Source: Coriobacteriaceae bacterium (GTDB lineage: Bacteria > Actinomycetota > Coriobacteriia > Coriobacteriales > Coriobacteriaceae). Taken from it: 14,783 nucleotides of DNA. Positions 7,743 through 14,498 of this stretch are shown here, piece by piece; within the stretch, counting starts at the first letter, position 1; every line of letters begins with the position of its first letter. The stretch is taken from the NCBI GenBank assembly GCA_902835305.1, contig CADFMD010000020.1, positions 1 to 14,783 of the forward strand, written 5' to 3'. A program made the translations under genes and the position numbers. The notes beneath the pieces were generated by a model, which was not told where the DNA came from, did not search any database, and saw only the letters and a list, made by a program, of their open reading frames with translations.

Positions 7743-8165
7743 ATGTTCTACATCCCATTTTGGATCTGCGCCTTTGCCGGTGCGGTGGTTGACGCCTGTG
7801 AGCGGCGGTTTCCCAACGCGCTTGCGGCCGCGTGTGCGGTGGCGGCGTTTGCTGGCGTATGGCTCGACAGGGGCGTTAACACGGCGCTTGACCACGCCGG
7901 TCTTGCGGTTTTTTTCTACCTTGCCCTCGTGCTTACTGAGTCGCTCTGGCGTTGGGTGCGCCACGCCCCTGGCATTGGCATGGGGGATGCCAAGGCGCTT
8001 TTCGCGCTTTGCACGGTCGATCCTCTAGGCGGCATCATGGCATTTGCCGTCGCGCTCCTGGTCCTTGCCCTCTCATGCCTCTTAACAAAATCGCGCTCCC
8101 TGCCATTGCTCCCGTTTTTGGTGCCGATTTTTGCCATAATCGAGGTCGTGGGCTGCACATTGTAA
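7743..8165 (+). CDS. Prepilin peptidase-like membrane aspartyl protease (A24 family)
   Basis: A 140-residue integral membrane protein with the two aspartates of the type IV prepilin peptidase family: D17 in AVVDACERRFPN, which matches the D-x(4-5)-PN signature, and D82 in GMGDAKALF, which matches GxGDxK. It has about four to five helices and lacks the N-terminal methyltransferase domain of PilD, so its size is like TadV/CpaA and other short A24 proteases. ATG at 7743 follows GGAGGTG (7732-7738) by four bases; an earlier in-frame GTG at 7698 lies inside the terminator hairpin and is rejected. No pilin or secretion genes are in the window. It may cleave pseudopilins encoded elsewhere. Transcription is presumably by readthrough of the preceding terminator or from a promoter overlapping it. 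Confidence 0.8.
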   Translation: MFYIPFWICAFAGAVVDACERRFPNALAAACAVAAFAGVWLDRGVNTALDHAGLAVFFYLALVLTESLWRWVRHAPGIGMGDAKALFALCTVDPLGGIMAFAVALLVLALSCLLTKSRSLPLLPFLVPIFAIIEVVGCTL

Positions 8166-8196
8166 CCGATTGCGCATCCTTCTTAAGGAGCATGCC

Positions 8197-9444
8197 ATGG
8201 CAACTAATCAAGAAACGGCCGTCATTAAGGCGCGCATGGACCGTATTCCCTCGGCGTTGTCGCCCGAACTTGTCGAGCGCATTTTCGCCGATCGTGCTTC
8301 GGGCTATGTCAATCCCTATCGCTGCAACGATGATCAGGTCATTCGTCGTATTGATCGCGCTGCCGACAAAGGCACGCTTATGCGTCCGGCGTTTATGCGC
8401 GATACCGAAAAGATTCTTCATCTTCCGGCGTACACGCGTTATGCAGGCAAAACGCAGGTCTTTAGCTTCCGCAGCAACGATGACCTGTCGCGCCGCGGTC
8501 TGCATGTGCAGCTTGTCTCGCGCATCGCTCGCGATATCGGTCGCGCCCTAGGTCTCAACTGCGATCTGATCGAGGCGATTGGCCTGGGCCATGACTTGGG
8601 ACACACGCCTTTCGGCCATGCCGGTGAGCGCTTTCTCAACGATATCTATCACGAGCGTACCGGCCGCTTCTTTTTCCATAACGTGCAGTCGGTACGCGTG
8701 CTCGATGCGCTGTATGGCCGCAACGTGTCGCTCCAGACGCTCGATGGCGTGTTGTGCCATAACGGCGAGTACGAGCAGCGCGTGTTTGAGCTGTCACACA
8801 TGGTATCCTTTGGCCAGTTCGACCGGACGGTTGAGGACTGTATCGCCATGGGCTATAGTGCGGTTGGGCACCTGCGCCCCATGACGCTTGAGGGCTGCGT
8901 GGTGCGTATCTCGGATATCCTCGCCTACGTCGGTCGCGATCGTCAGGACGCCATTGCGGCGGGCCTGCTCGACCCCGACGCTTTTGACGATGGTCGGGGC
9001 GGCGCCTACAACAGCTGGATCCTCACGCATGCTTCCATCGATATCGTCGAGCATAGCTACGGCAAGCCTCGTATCGAGATGAGCGAGGACTTGTTTGAAG
9101 AGATCCGCCGAGCCAAGCGCGAGAACTACGAGAAGATCTACAGCAAGGGCGGTATCGAGGGCGATTCCGAGGCGGAGCTGCGCGAGGCATTCGAAAAGCT
9201 CTACGACCGCTGCCTGCAAGATCTTAATCAAGGCGACGAGTCCTCGTACATCTTCAAGCATCATATTTCGCGCATTGAGCAGCAGCTTTCCTACTACGAT
9301 CGTACGTATGCCTGGCAGGACGACAAGGATCAAGCGGTGGTGGATTACATCGCGAGCATGACGGACGGCTATTTCTGCGAGCTGACGAGCAAGCTATTCC
9401 CCGGTCTGGAGTTTCCGCATCGTACCTATATTAACGAACGGTAG
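8197..9444 (+). CDS. dgt: dGTPase-like HD-domain triphosphohydrolase
   Basis: A 415-residue cytosolic HD-domain phosphohydrolase of the deoxyguanosinetriphosphate triphosphohydrolase family, which cleaves dNTPs to deoxynucleoside and triphosphate. The family segment FMRDTEKILHLPAYTRYAGKTQVF spans 67-89 region, then the metal ligands follow: H103 (RGLHVQLVSRIARDIG), H132-D133 (GLGHDLGHTPFGHAGE) and D240 (VRISDILAYVGRD). ATG at 8197 has AAGGAG six bases upstream; a TTG at 8170 in the same frame is upstream of that ribosome site and is rejected. The stop of the previous gene is 31 bases away, so the two probably share a transcript. The preferred dNTP cannot be determined here; many such enzymes act on several. 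Confidence 0.9.
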   Translation: MATNQETAVIKARMDRIPSALSPELVERIFADRASGYVNPYRCNDDQVIRRIDRAADKGTLMRPAFMRDTEKILHLPAYTRYAGKTQVFSFRSNDDLSRRGLHVQLVSRIARDIGRALGLNCDLIEAIGLGHDLGHTPFGHAGERFLNDIYHERTGRFFFHNVQSVRVLDALYGRNVSLQTLDGVLCHNGEYEQRVFELSHMVSFGQFDRTVEDCIAMGYSAVGHLRPMTLEGCVVRISDILAYVGRDRQDAIAAGLLDPDAFDDGRGGAYNSWILTHASIDIVEHSYGKPRIEMSEDLFEEIRRAKRENYEKIYSKGGIEGDSEAELREAFEKLYDRCLQDLNQGDESSYIFKHHISRIEQQLSYYDRTYAWQDDKDQAVVDYIASMTDGYFCELTSKLFPGLEFPHRTYINER

Positions 9445-9459
9445 TTCGTATCTTTTCGG

Positions 9460-9465
9460 TATACT
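9460..9465 (+). promoter_or_regulatory. Candidate -10 for rarA
   Basis: TATACT is a near-consensus -10 in the 60-base gap between the dGTPase stop and rarA, leaving a leader of about 33 bases. No clear -35 is present at the proper distance. Confidence 0.4.
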
Positions 9466-9504
9466 GTTCGTGGAAAACGTTTTTGATTGATGTACGGGAT
9501 GGCT

Positions 9505-10854
9505 ATGGACGACCTTTTTTCTGCTTCGACGCATGAGCGTTCCTTTCAGAATGCGCCGCTTGCGGTGCGCATGCGTCCCAATTCGCTCGACGAGTATGTG
9601 GGCCAGCAAAAGGCCGTCGGTAAGGGCTCGTGGTTGCGTGCCGCAATCGAGCATGACGTGCTATCGAGTGTGATACTGTACGGGCCGGCCGGTACGGGCA
9701 AGACGACGCTGGCCCACATTATCGCCAACCATACCAAGAGCGAGTTTGTCGAGGTCAGCGCCGTGACGGGCACCGTAAAGGACCTGCGTCGCGTGATCGA
9801 CGAGGCAAAGACGCGCCTGAATACGTATGACCGCCGTACCATCTTGTTTATCGACGAGATTCACCGTTTTTCGAAGTCACAGCAGGATGCCCTGCTGCAT
9901 GCCGTTGAGAACCGTACCGTCATTATGATTGGCGCCACGACCGAGAATCCGTACTTCGAGGTCAACTCCGCACTGTTGTCGCGTGGGCGTGTGGTAGAGC
10001 TTGAGCACTTGAAAGACGAGGATATCGCCACGCTCATTGAGCGTGCGCTCGAGGCACCGCAGGGTTTAAACGGTAAGTTCTCGGCCGATGAGGATACCGT
10101 CAAGACCATTTGCACGCTGGCCGCGGGTGATGCGCGCTCGGCTCTGACGACCCTTGAGCTTGCGAGCGAGATTGCCGTCACGCGTCCCGATACCGAGGGA
10201 ACGCCAGCGCCGGCGGCGGGGGAGCGTTATCCCATCACCGTGGATGACGTTAAGATTGCCAATCCACGCCGAGGTTTTTCGTATGACAAAAACGGCGACA
10301 TGCACTATGACATTATCAGCGCGTTCATCAAGTCTATGCGCGGTAGCGACCCCGATGCCACGATCTACTGGCTTGCGCGCATGATCGATGCGGGGGAGGA
10401 TCCCAAGTTTATCGCCCGACGCATCATGATTCAGGCTTCCGAGGATGTTGGCAATGCCGATCCACAGGCGCTGTTGGTGGCACATGCCGCATTTACATCT
10501 GCCGAGGTCATTGGCTATCCCGAGTGTCGCATCAACCTGGCTCAGGCTGCGCTCTATGTGTGCTTGGCACCTAAATCCAATGCGTGCGAGGCCTCGATCG
10601 ATGCGGCGTTGGCCGATATCCATTCAAGTGGGCTCCGCGAGGTGCCCAGCTACCTGCGCGATCGCCATCGCCCGGGCAGCGATGAGTACGGTGTGTACAA
10701 GTATCCGCATGATTATCCCGAAGGCTGGGTCGATCAGCGCTATTTGCCCGAGGGGCTGGAGCGCGGTGCGTTTTGGCAGCCTGCCGGCCGCGGCTGGGAA
10801 GAGTGGCGCGTAGAGCAAAGCGAGCGCGACCGTAGCGGGAATGCTCCGAAGTAG
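9505..10854 (+). CDS. rarA: Replication-associated recombination protein A (AAA+ ATPase)
   Basis: A 449-residue RarA/MgsA/WRNIP1-family clamp-loader-like AAA+ ATPase, acting at stalled replication forks. Motifs, numbered from M at 9505: PLAVRMRPNSLDEYVGQ (18-34), Walker A GPAGTGKTT (60-68), Walker B ILFIDEIH (113-120), sensor 1 GATTENP (143-149), the arginine finger region LLSRGR (157-162), and sensor 2 GDAR (208-211). The C-terminal tetramerisation region follows, with YDIISAFIKSMRGSDPDA (268-285) and YKYPHDYPEGWVDQ-type sequence near the end. Four in-frame starts lie within 18 bases (TTG 9487, ATG 9490, 9499, 9505). I chose 9505 because MDDLFS is the usual N-terminus and GGGA sits at a workable distance. 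In other Actinobacteria rarA is followed by a DUF948 gene, as here. Confidence 0.95.
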   Translation: MDDLFSASTHERSFQNAPLAVRMRPNSLDEYVGQQKAVGKGSWLRAAIEHDVLSSVILYGPAGTGKTTLAHIIANHTKSEFVEVSAVTGTVKDLRRVIDEAKTRLNTYDRRTILFIDEIHRFSKSQQDALLHAVENRTVIMIGATTENPYFEVNSALLSRGRVVELEHLKDEDIATLIERALEAPQGLNGKFSADEDTVKTICTLAAGDARSALTTLELASEIAVTRPDTEGTPAPAAGERYPITVDDVKIANPRRGFSYDKNGDMHYDIISAFIKSMRGSDPDATIYWLARMIDAGEDPKFIARRIMIQASEDVGNADPQALLVAHAAFTSAEVIGYPECRINLAQAALYVCLAPKSNACEASIDAALADIHSSGLREVPSYLRDRHRPGSDEYGVYKYPHDYPEGWVDQRYLPEGLERGAFWQPAGRGWEEWRVEQSERDRSGNAPK

Positions 10855-10885
10855 CTGCTGATTATTTTGTCCCACGATCTCACGC

Positions 10886-10916
10886 TTGGCATGTTCGGTC
10901 CCCTTTGGGGTACCAT
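10886..10916 (+). promoter_or_regulatory. Candidate promoter region for the sigma-factor operon
   Basis: TTGGCA (10886-10891) and TACCAT (10911-10916) are 19 bases apart, a poor but possible vegetative promoter. The same stretch contains GGGTAC (10908-10913), which resembles the -10 of SigB/SigF-type promoters, and a small CCCC/GGGG hairpin (10900-10910). No GTTT-type -35 was found at the expected spacing. Confidence 0.3.
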
Positions 10917-10954
10917 GAAGAGCGTCTGTATTTCGATTCATTTGGGAGGCTTGT

Positions 10955-11545
10955 ATGAGTCCCATTCAAATCGCCTTGCTGCTACTTGCCGTTGCCGGCG
11001 TGTGGGCTGTTATCGAGCTCGCGCTCACGCTGCGCAAGACGCGCACCGTCGTTGATTCGCTCGACAAAACGGTGGGCGACCTCAACAACACGCTCGCCGA
11101 GGCACAGCCCGTGGTGGCAAAGCTCGATGGTGCCGTTGATGAGCTTACACCGGCACTAGCTCAGGTGGAGCCGCTCCTCAAATCGAGCAAGACTGCCGTT
11201 GACGCCCTAACGTCCAACCTTGTTGAGGTTGAGGCGGTCGTTCGCGACATTTCTCAGGTCACGGGCAGTGTGGCCGAGGCCAGCAATGCCGTGTCGAGCG
11301 TGACCGACTCTGCGGCCGGTGCCGTGCAGAAACTATTTAACAAGGTGAAGGCTCCTGCAGCCGACGCCGATCGCAAGCTCGCCACTGCCGCCGAGGCCGA
11401 ACAGCCTACCGAGCACGTTCTGATTGGTGAGGCTGAGGACGAGGCCGCCGATGGTGCAGATACGGCTCAGAAGCCCGCAGCCAAGCCTGCTCAGTATTAC
11501 ACCTATACGCCCGCCGAGACCTCCGAGGAGTCCTGCGATGAGTAG
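10955..11545 (+). CDS. Membrane-anchored coiled-coil protein, DUF948-like
   Basis: A 196-residue protein with one N-terminal membrane helix (about 4-24), then a long amphipathic region (about 30-125) built of heptad-like repeats such as VVDSLDKTVGDLNNTLAEAQPVVAKLD (32-58), typical of DUF948 proteins. Residues 135-196 are Ala-, Glu- and Asp-rich and probably disordered, ending acidic. The RBS GGGAGG (10944-10949) is five bases from the ATG. The stop overlaps the start of the next gene by eight bases, indicating translational coupling. B. subtilis YtxG, a DUF948 general-stress protein, gives a known link between this family and stress sigma regulation. The function here is not known; a scaffold or sensor role for the following regulators is inference from position only. 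Confidence 0.75.
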   Translation: MSPIQIALLLLAVAGVWAVIELALTLRKTRTVVDSLDKTVGDLNNTLAEAQPVVAKLDGAVDELTPALAQVEPLLKSSKTAVDALTSNLVEVEAVVRDISQVTGSVAEASNAVSSVTDSAAGAVQKLFNKVKAPAADADRKLATAAEAEQPTEHVLIGEAEDEAADGADTAQKPAAKPAQYYTYTPAETSEESCDE

Positions 11546-11915
11546 CGAAACAACCTGCCCCATTACGCTGAGCGTTGCCGGTGATCCGCGTTTCGCGCGC
11601 TTGGTGCGCATGACGGCCGCCAACGTCGGCGCCCTGTGCTCTATGTCCGTCGATCGCATCGAGGATATTCGCATGGCTGCCGAGGAGGCCTTCATCTTTG
11701 GGTGCACCGCGGTCGACTGCGACGATATCTCGATCACATTCGATGTCGACGAATCTCATGTGGGAATGACCTTTACCTTTGGCGATCAGGCGACTGTCGA
11801 TGAGGATGACCAGGCTGCCGTGTATGCCGAACTCATTCTTGCAAGCGTGTGCGATTCCTACGAAAAGACCGCGGCGCCCCTGACGCTTTCCCTCGACCTC
11901 AAGGCGGATATCTAA
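11538..11915 (+). CDS. RsbW-like anti-sigma regulatory protein with degenerate ATP site
   Basis: A 125-residue protein resembling the HATPase_c_2 fold of RsbW/SpoIIAB anti-sigma kinases. The helix around PRFARLVRMTAANVGA (17-32) and the N-box-like segment EDIRMAAEEAFIFGC (42-56) support this. The family N-box normally reads E-A-x-x-N; here it is EAFIF, so the Mg-ATP-binding Asn is Phe54. The DxGxG box also is not visible: the corresponding strand reads MTFTFGDQATVDEDD (77-91). The protein may therefore bind sigma without kinase activity. ATG at 11538 overlaps the preceding stop as ATGAGTAG, with GAGGAG seven bases upstream. The stop is one base before the sigma-factor ATG. Its position immediately before a SigB-type gene is the classical rsbW-sigB order. 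Confidence 0.75.
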   Translation: MSSETTCPITLSVAGDPRFARLVRMTAANVGALCSMSVDRIEDIRMAAEEAFIFGCTAVDCDDISITFDVDESHVGMTFTFGDQATVDEDDQAAVYAELILASVCDSYEKTAAPLTLSLDLKADI

Positions 11916-11916
11916 T

Positions 11917-12708
11917 ATGACCGAACGTTCCCGGAGCGGTAAGACCGCTTGGGACAAGGAGAAAACCCGCGAGCTGTTTCGTCGCTACAAGGAGACCGGT
12001 GATCCGGATGCCCGCGAGCAACTCGTCATGTCCCACATGAACCTGGTAAGGTTTCTTGCCAACAAGTTTAAGAACCGCGGTGAGCCGCTCGATGACCTTT
12101 TGCAGGTCGGCTATCTGGGCTTGCTCAAGGCTATCGACCGTTTTGACCCTGAGCGCGGGCTCGAGTTCACCACGTTCGCGACACCTACTATTCTGGGAGA
12201 GATTAAGCGCCACTTCCGCGACAAGGGCTGGAGCGTGCGCGTGCCGCGTCGTCTACAGGAGCTCTCGGCCAAGGTTAACCAGGCCACCGACAAGCTCACC
12301 AACGAGCTACAGCGTTCTCCTAAGGTTGAGGAAATCGCTGAATATCTGGACGTGACCGTCGACGAGGTGCTCGAAGCTATGGAATCGTCCTCGGCCTACA
12401 CCTCGGTACCCATCGAGGCCCCCGGTGCGTCCGATTCCGACGATGCGCCTTCGATTCTCGATCGCTACGCCGACGACGACAACGAGCTCGACTTTACCGA
12501 TGACCGTCTAGTGATTGAGGAGGCCATTCGCGATTTCTCCCCGCGCGAGCGCGAGGTGATCGAGCTGCGCTTTGTGAAGGGCATGACCCAGATCGAGATC
12601 GCTAAGAAGCTGGGCATCTCCCAGGTGCAGGTTTCGCGTCTGCTGCGCCGTACGCTTAAGAAGATTCAGGACAAGATTGACCCCGACGGAGTAATGGTTC
12701 GTTCATGA
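11917..12708 (+). CDS. SigB/SigF/SigG-type RNA polymerase sigma factor
   Basis: A 263-residue group 3 sigma-70 factor. Region 2 spans about 33-110, with MNLVRFLANKF, DDLLQVGYLGLLKAIDRFDP (59-78) and the region 2.3-2.4 sequence FTTFATPTILGEIKRHFRDKGWSVRVPRR (84-112), which is close to stress and sporulation sigma factors. Region 3 covers about 115-160. Region 4 is SPREREVIELRFVKGMTQIEIAKKLGISQVQVSRLLRRTLKKI (208-250) with a clear helix-turn-helix. An acidic linker (171-198) separates regions 3 and 4. AAGGCGGA precedes the ATG by eight bases. The gene follows the RsbW-like gene by one base and overlaps the permease as ATGA. General stress or envelope-stress control is the family-based expectation; the regulon cannot be inferred here. 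Confidence 0.95.
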   Translation: MTERSRSGKTAWDKEKTRELFRRYKETGDPDAREQLVMSHMNLVRFLANKFKNRGEPLDDLLQVGYLGLLKAIDRFDPERGLEFTTFATPTILGEIKRHFRDKGWSVRVPRRLQELSAKVNQATDKLTNELQRSPKVEEIAEYLDVTVDEVLEAMESSSAYTSVPIEAPGASDSDDAPSILDRYADDDNELDFTDDRLVIEEAIRDFSPREREVIELRFVKGMTQIEIAKKLGISQVQVSRLLRRTLKKIQDKIDPDGVMVRS

Positions 12709-14114
12709 GTGAACACCCCCAACAAACCGATCGCGTGCTGCGCGACACCCGCATTCTGACGCTGCGCATTTGGGCCGTCGTCGGCTGCATCGTGATCGCT
12801 GCCGTCATCTTTAACCTCATGGGGATTCTGGCGCCGGTTATTGAGTTTTTGGCCGTCGGCTCCATTATTGCCTTTGTGATGTCGCCGATCACCAACTGGC
12901 TCGAGCATCATGGGGTGGGCCGTGGCATCGGCTCGCTCATCGCGCTCATTGTGGTCGTAGCCGTGCTCGTCGGTGTCGTCTGTATCCTGTCGCCGATTCT
13001 CTTTGGCCAGATCATGGAAGTCCTGAGCCGCTTGCCTGAGCAGCTACGTGTTGCGGGCGGCGACCTTAATGAGATGATCTCGCGCGCCAAGACGCTCAAC
13101 AACACGCCGGTCAAGGAGTACCTGGACGATAACCTTTCTTCGCTCGTTACGGTGGCGTCCAAATATGTCTCACAGATTGCCGCCGAGCTCGGCCGCGGCG
13201 TGTTTCCGCTTATCACCAACACGGCCTCACAGCTGTTCGTGATCTTTTTGGGTCTGGTGCTTGCCTATTGGCTTGCCTGCGATTATCCCCGTATGCACCA
13301 CGAGGTCTGCACCATCATCGGTCAGGAAAAGGAGACCTCGTACCGCTTTATGGTCGCGATTCTTTCGCGCTCAGTCGGCGGTTACATGCGTGGCATGGTC
13401 GTGACGTCCATCTGCGGTGGTATCCTTGCCTTTATCGGCTTTACGATCATTGGGCATCCGTATGCGGCGCTCATGGCCATCTTTACCGGCATCATGCACT
13501 TGGTCCCGGTTGTCGGTCCCTGGGTGAGCGCGGCGATTGCCACGGTGCTCGGGTTTATGTTTAGCCCGATGCTGGCGTTGTGGACCTTGGTTGTGACCAT
13601 GGTGGCTCAAAACGTCACCGATAACGTCATTTCGCCTAAGGTCATGCAGAGCTCGGTCCAGGTGCATCCTATCATGAGCCTCACGGCCCTGGTTATTGGC
13701 TCGGCACTTATGGGCCCCATCGGCATGGTTATCGCCATCCCGCTGTGCGCGGCCCTCAAGGGTATCTTCGTGTACTACTTCGAAAACGAGACCGGCCGCC
13801 AGCTCGTGGCCTACGAAGGTGCCGTGTTTAAGGGTACGCCGTATCGCGATGCCGAGGGCAACCCGGTTGCCGCCTATGACGCGCTTGGCGATGACACGTT
13901 CATCTATGAGTCCGAGCTCATCGGCAATGAGACCGCGCCCGAGGCCAAGGCCATGCCCAAGCCCGAGTTCGATAATTCATGGATCAAGCTCTCGGGTCTT
14001 CAGCCCGACGCGACGGGCTTTTTCAAGAACCCCTTCGCCAAGGATGACGATTCTAATACGGACGACGACACCAAAACCGGCATAGACGGCTCCATGGATG
14101 ATTCGGATTCCTAA
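12705..14114 (+). CDS. AI-2E family transporter (PerM/YdiK-like)
   Basis: A 469-residue polytopic membrane protein of the AI-2E (PerM, TqsA, YdiK, YtvI) family. Helices lie near 21-43, 46-62, 75-104, 168-192, 226-250, 253-285, 288-308 and 324-357, with the conserved motifs HLVPVVGPWVSA (265-276), QNVTDNVISPKVM (302-314) and MGPIGMVIAIPL (336-347). Between the third and fourth helices is a soluble segment (105-165). After the last helix, residues 360-469 form an unusually long, acidic, low-complexity cytosolic tail. Members have been linked to autoinducer-2 export and to Na+/H+ or small-solute exchange; no specific substrate can be assigned. The ATG overlaps the sigma-factor stop and lacks a strong RBS, suggesting translation coupled to sigma synthesis. 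Confidence 0.9.
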   Translation: MSEHPQQTDRVLRDTRILTLRIWAVVGCIVIAAVIFNLMGILAPVIEFLAVGSIIAFVMSPITNWLEHHGVGRGIGSLIALIVVVAVLVGVVCILSPILFGQIMEVLSRLPEQLRVAGGDLNEMISRAKTLNNTPVKEYLDDNLSSLVTVASKYVSQIAAELGRGVFPLITNTASQLFVIFLGLVLAYWLACDYPRMHHEVCTIIGQEKETSYRFMVAILSRSVGGYMRGMVVTSICGGILAFIGFTIIGHPYAALMAIFTGIMHLVPVVGPWVSAAIATVLGFMFSPMLALWTLVVTMVAQNVTDNVISPKVMQSSVQVHPIMSLTALVIGSALMGPIGMVIAIPLCAALKGIFVYYFENETGRQLVAYEGAVFKGTPYRDAEGNPVAAYDALGDDTFIYESELIGNETAPEAKAMPKPEFDNSWIKLSGLQPDATGFFKNPFAKDDDSNTDDDTKTGIDGSMDDSDS

Positions 14115-14115
14115 G

Positions 14116-14145
14116 AGGCCCTGTTAGAATAGGCCCTGTTAGCGT
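14116..14145 (+). repeat. Tandem 15-bp direct repeat
   Basis: AGGCCCTGTTAGAAT (14116-14130) is followed at once by AGGCCCTGTTAGCGT (14131-14145); 12 of 15 bases are identical. It fills the gap between the permease stop and the convergent small gene, overlapping that gene's last codons, and is followed by TTTTT. No strong hairpin forms, so it is not called a terminator. Confidence 0.6.
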
Positions 14146-14378
14146 TTTTTGATGTTGTAAAAGACAAGAAACACGAGCAAAGCGATTGATAAGGGGCCGG
14201 CTACATAGAAATAGAGAACGTCAATTGCGCGTAGAGGGCAACAGGCCTTATCGCCGGACATTACTGCATATAATACGTAGCCAAATGCTGGTTGGTTTGA
14301 ATACCAGTGGGAGAAGGCCAAGAGCGCTAAAAGTGCTACAACCAGAAGTGCATTCAGGATAAATCGTTTGGTATTCAT
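14139..14378 (-). CDS. Small two-helix membrane protein of unknown function
   Basis: I do not recognise this 79-residue protein. It has a short basic start (MNTKRF), a hydrophobic helix at about 7-24, an external or cytosolic loop with a vicinal CC pair (46-47, GDKACCPLRAI), a second helix at about 52-73 and a basic end (NIKKR). The ATG is preceded on the minus strand by GAAGGGG at eight bases, which supports real translation. It is convergent with the permease gene and its composition is AT-rich compared with the rest of the window. A candidate TATAAT and an upstream terminator suggest it is its own transcription unit. The CC pair might bind metal or form a disulfide, but that is speculation. 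Confidence 0.6.
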   Translation of the reverse strand: MNTKRFILNALLVVALLALLAFSHWYSNQPAFGYVLYAVMSGDKACCPLRAIDVLYFYVAGPLSIALLVFLVFYNIKKR

Positions 14379-14410
14379 CGGCCGCCCCTTCCGGATGATT
14401 CTTATATAGT

Positions 14411-14416
14411 ATTATA
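14411..14416 (-). promoter_or_regulatory. Candidate -10 (TATAAT) for the small membrane protein gene
   Basis: A perfect minus-strand TATAAT lies about 33 bases before the ATG, in a stretch with tandem AGTATTAT units on the plus strand. The -35 at 17 bases (ACTGTT) is weak, and AT-richness makes chance matches likely. Confidence 0.35.
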
Positions 14417-14429
14417 GTATTATCATATT

Positions 14430-14457
14430 AAAAAACAGTTAATCCTAAGACTAACTG
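14430..14457 (-). terminator. Intrinsic terminator on the minus strand
   Basis: On the minus strand CAGTTAGTC and GATTAACTG form a nine-pair stem with one G-U and a four-base loop, followed by six T residues. It lies downstream of the DUF3795-like pseudogene and upstream of the small membrane protein's promoter, so it separates the two. The plus strand has no T-run here. Confidence 0.8.
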
Positions 14458-14498
14458 CTTTGTGTGTATGGATATAAAATTGTCAAACTGAAATTTTG

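Noticed and set aside
10896..10913. Hairpin GGTCCCC/GGGGTACC as a rarA terminator
   Set aside because: The stem is short and no T-run follows; it is more likely part of the promoter region.
14481..14486. Perfect minus-strand TTGACA downstream of the pseudogene
   Set aside because: The hexamer at 17 bases (ACAAAG) is not a -10, and a terminator follows at once.
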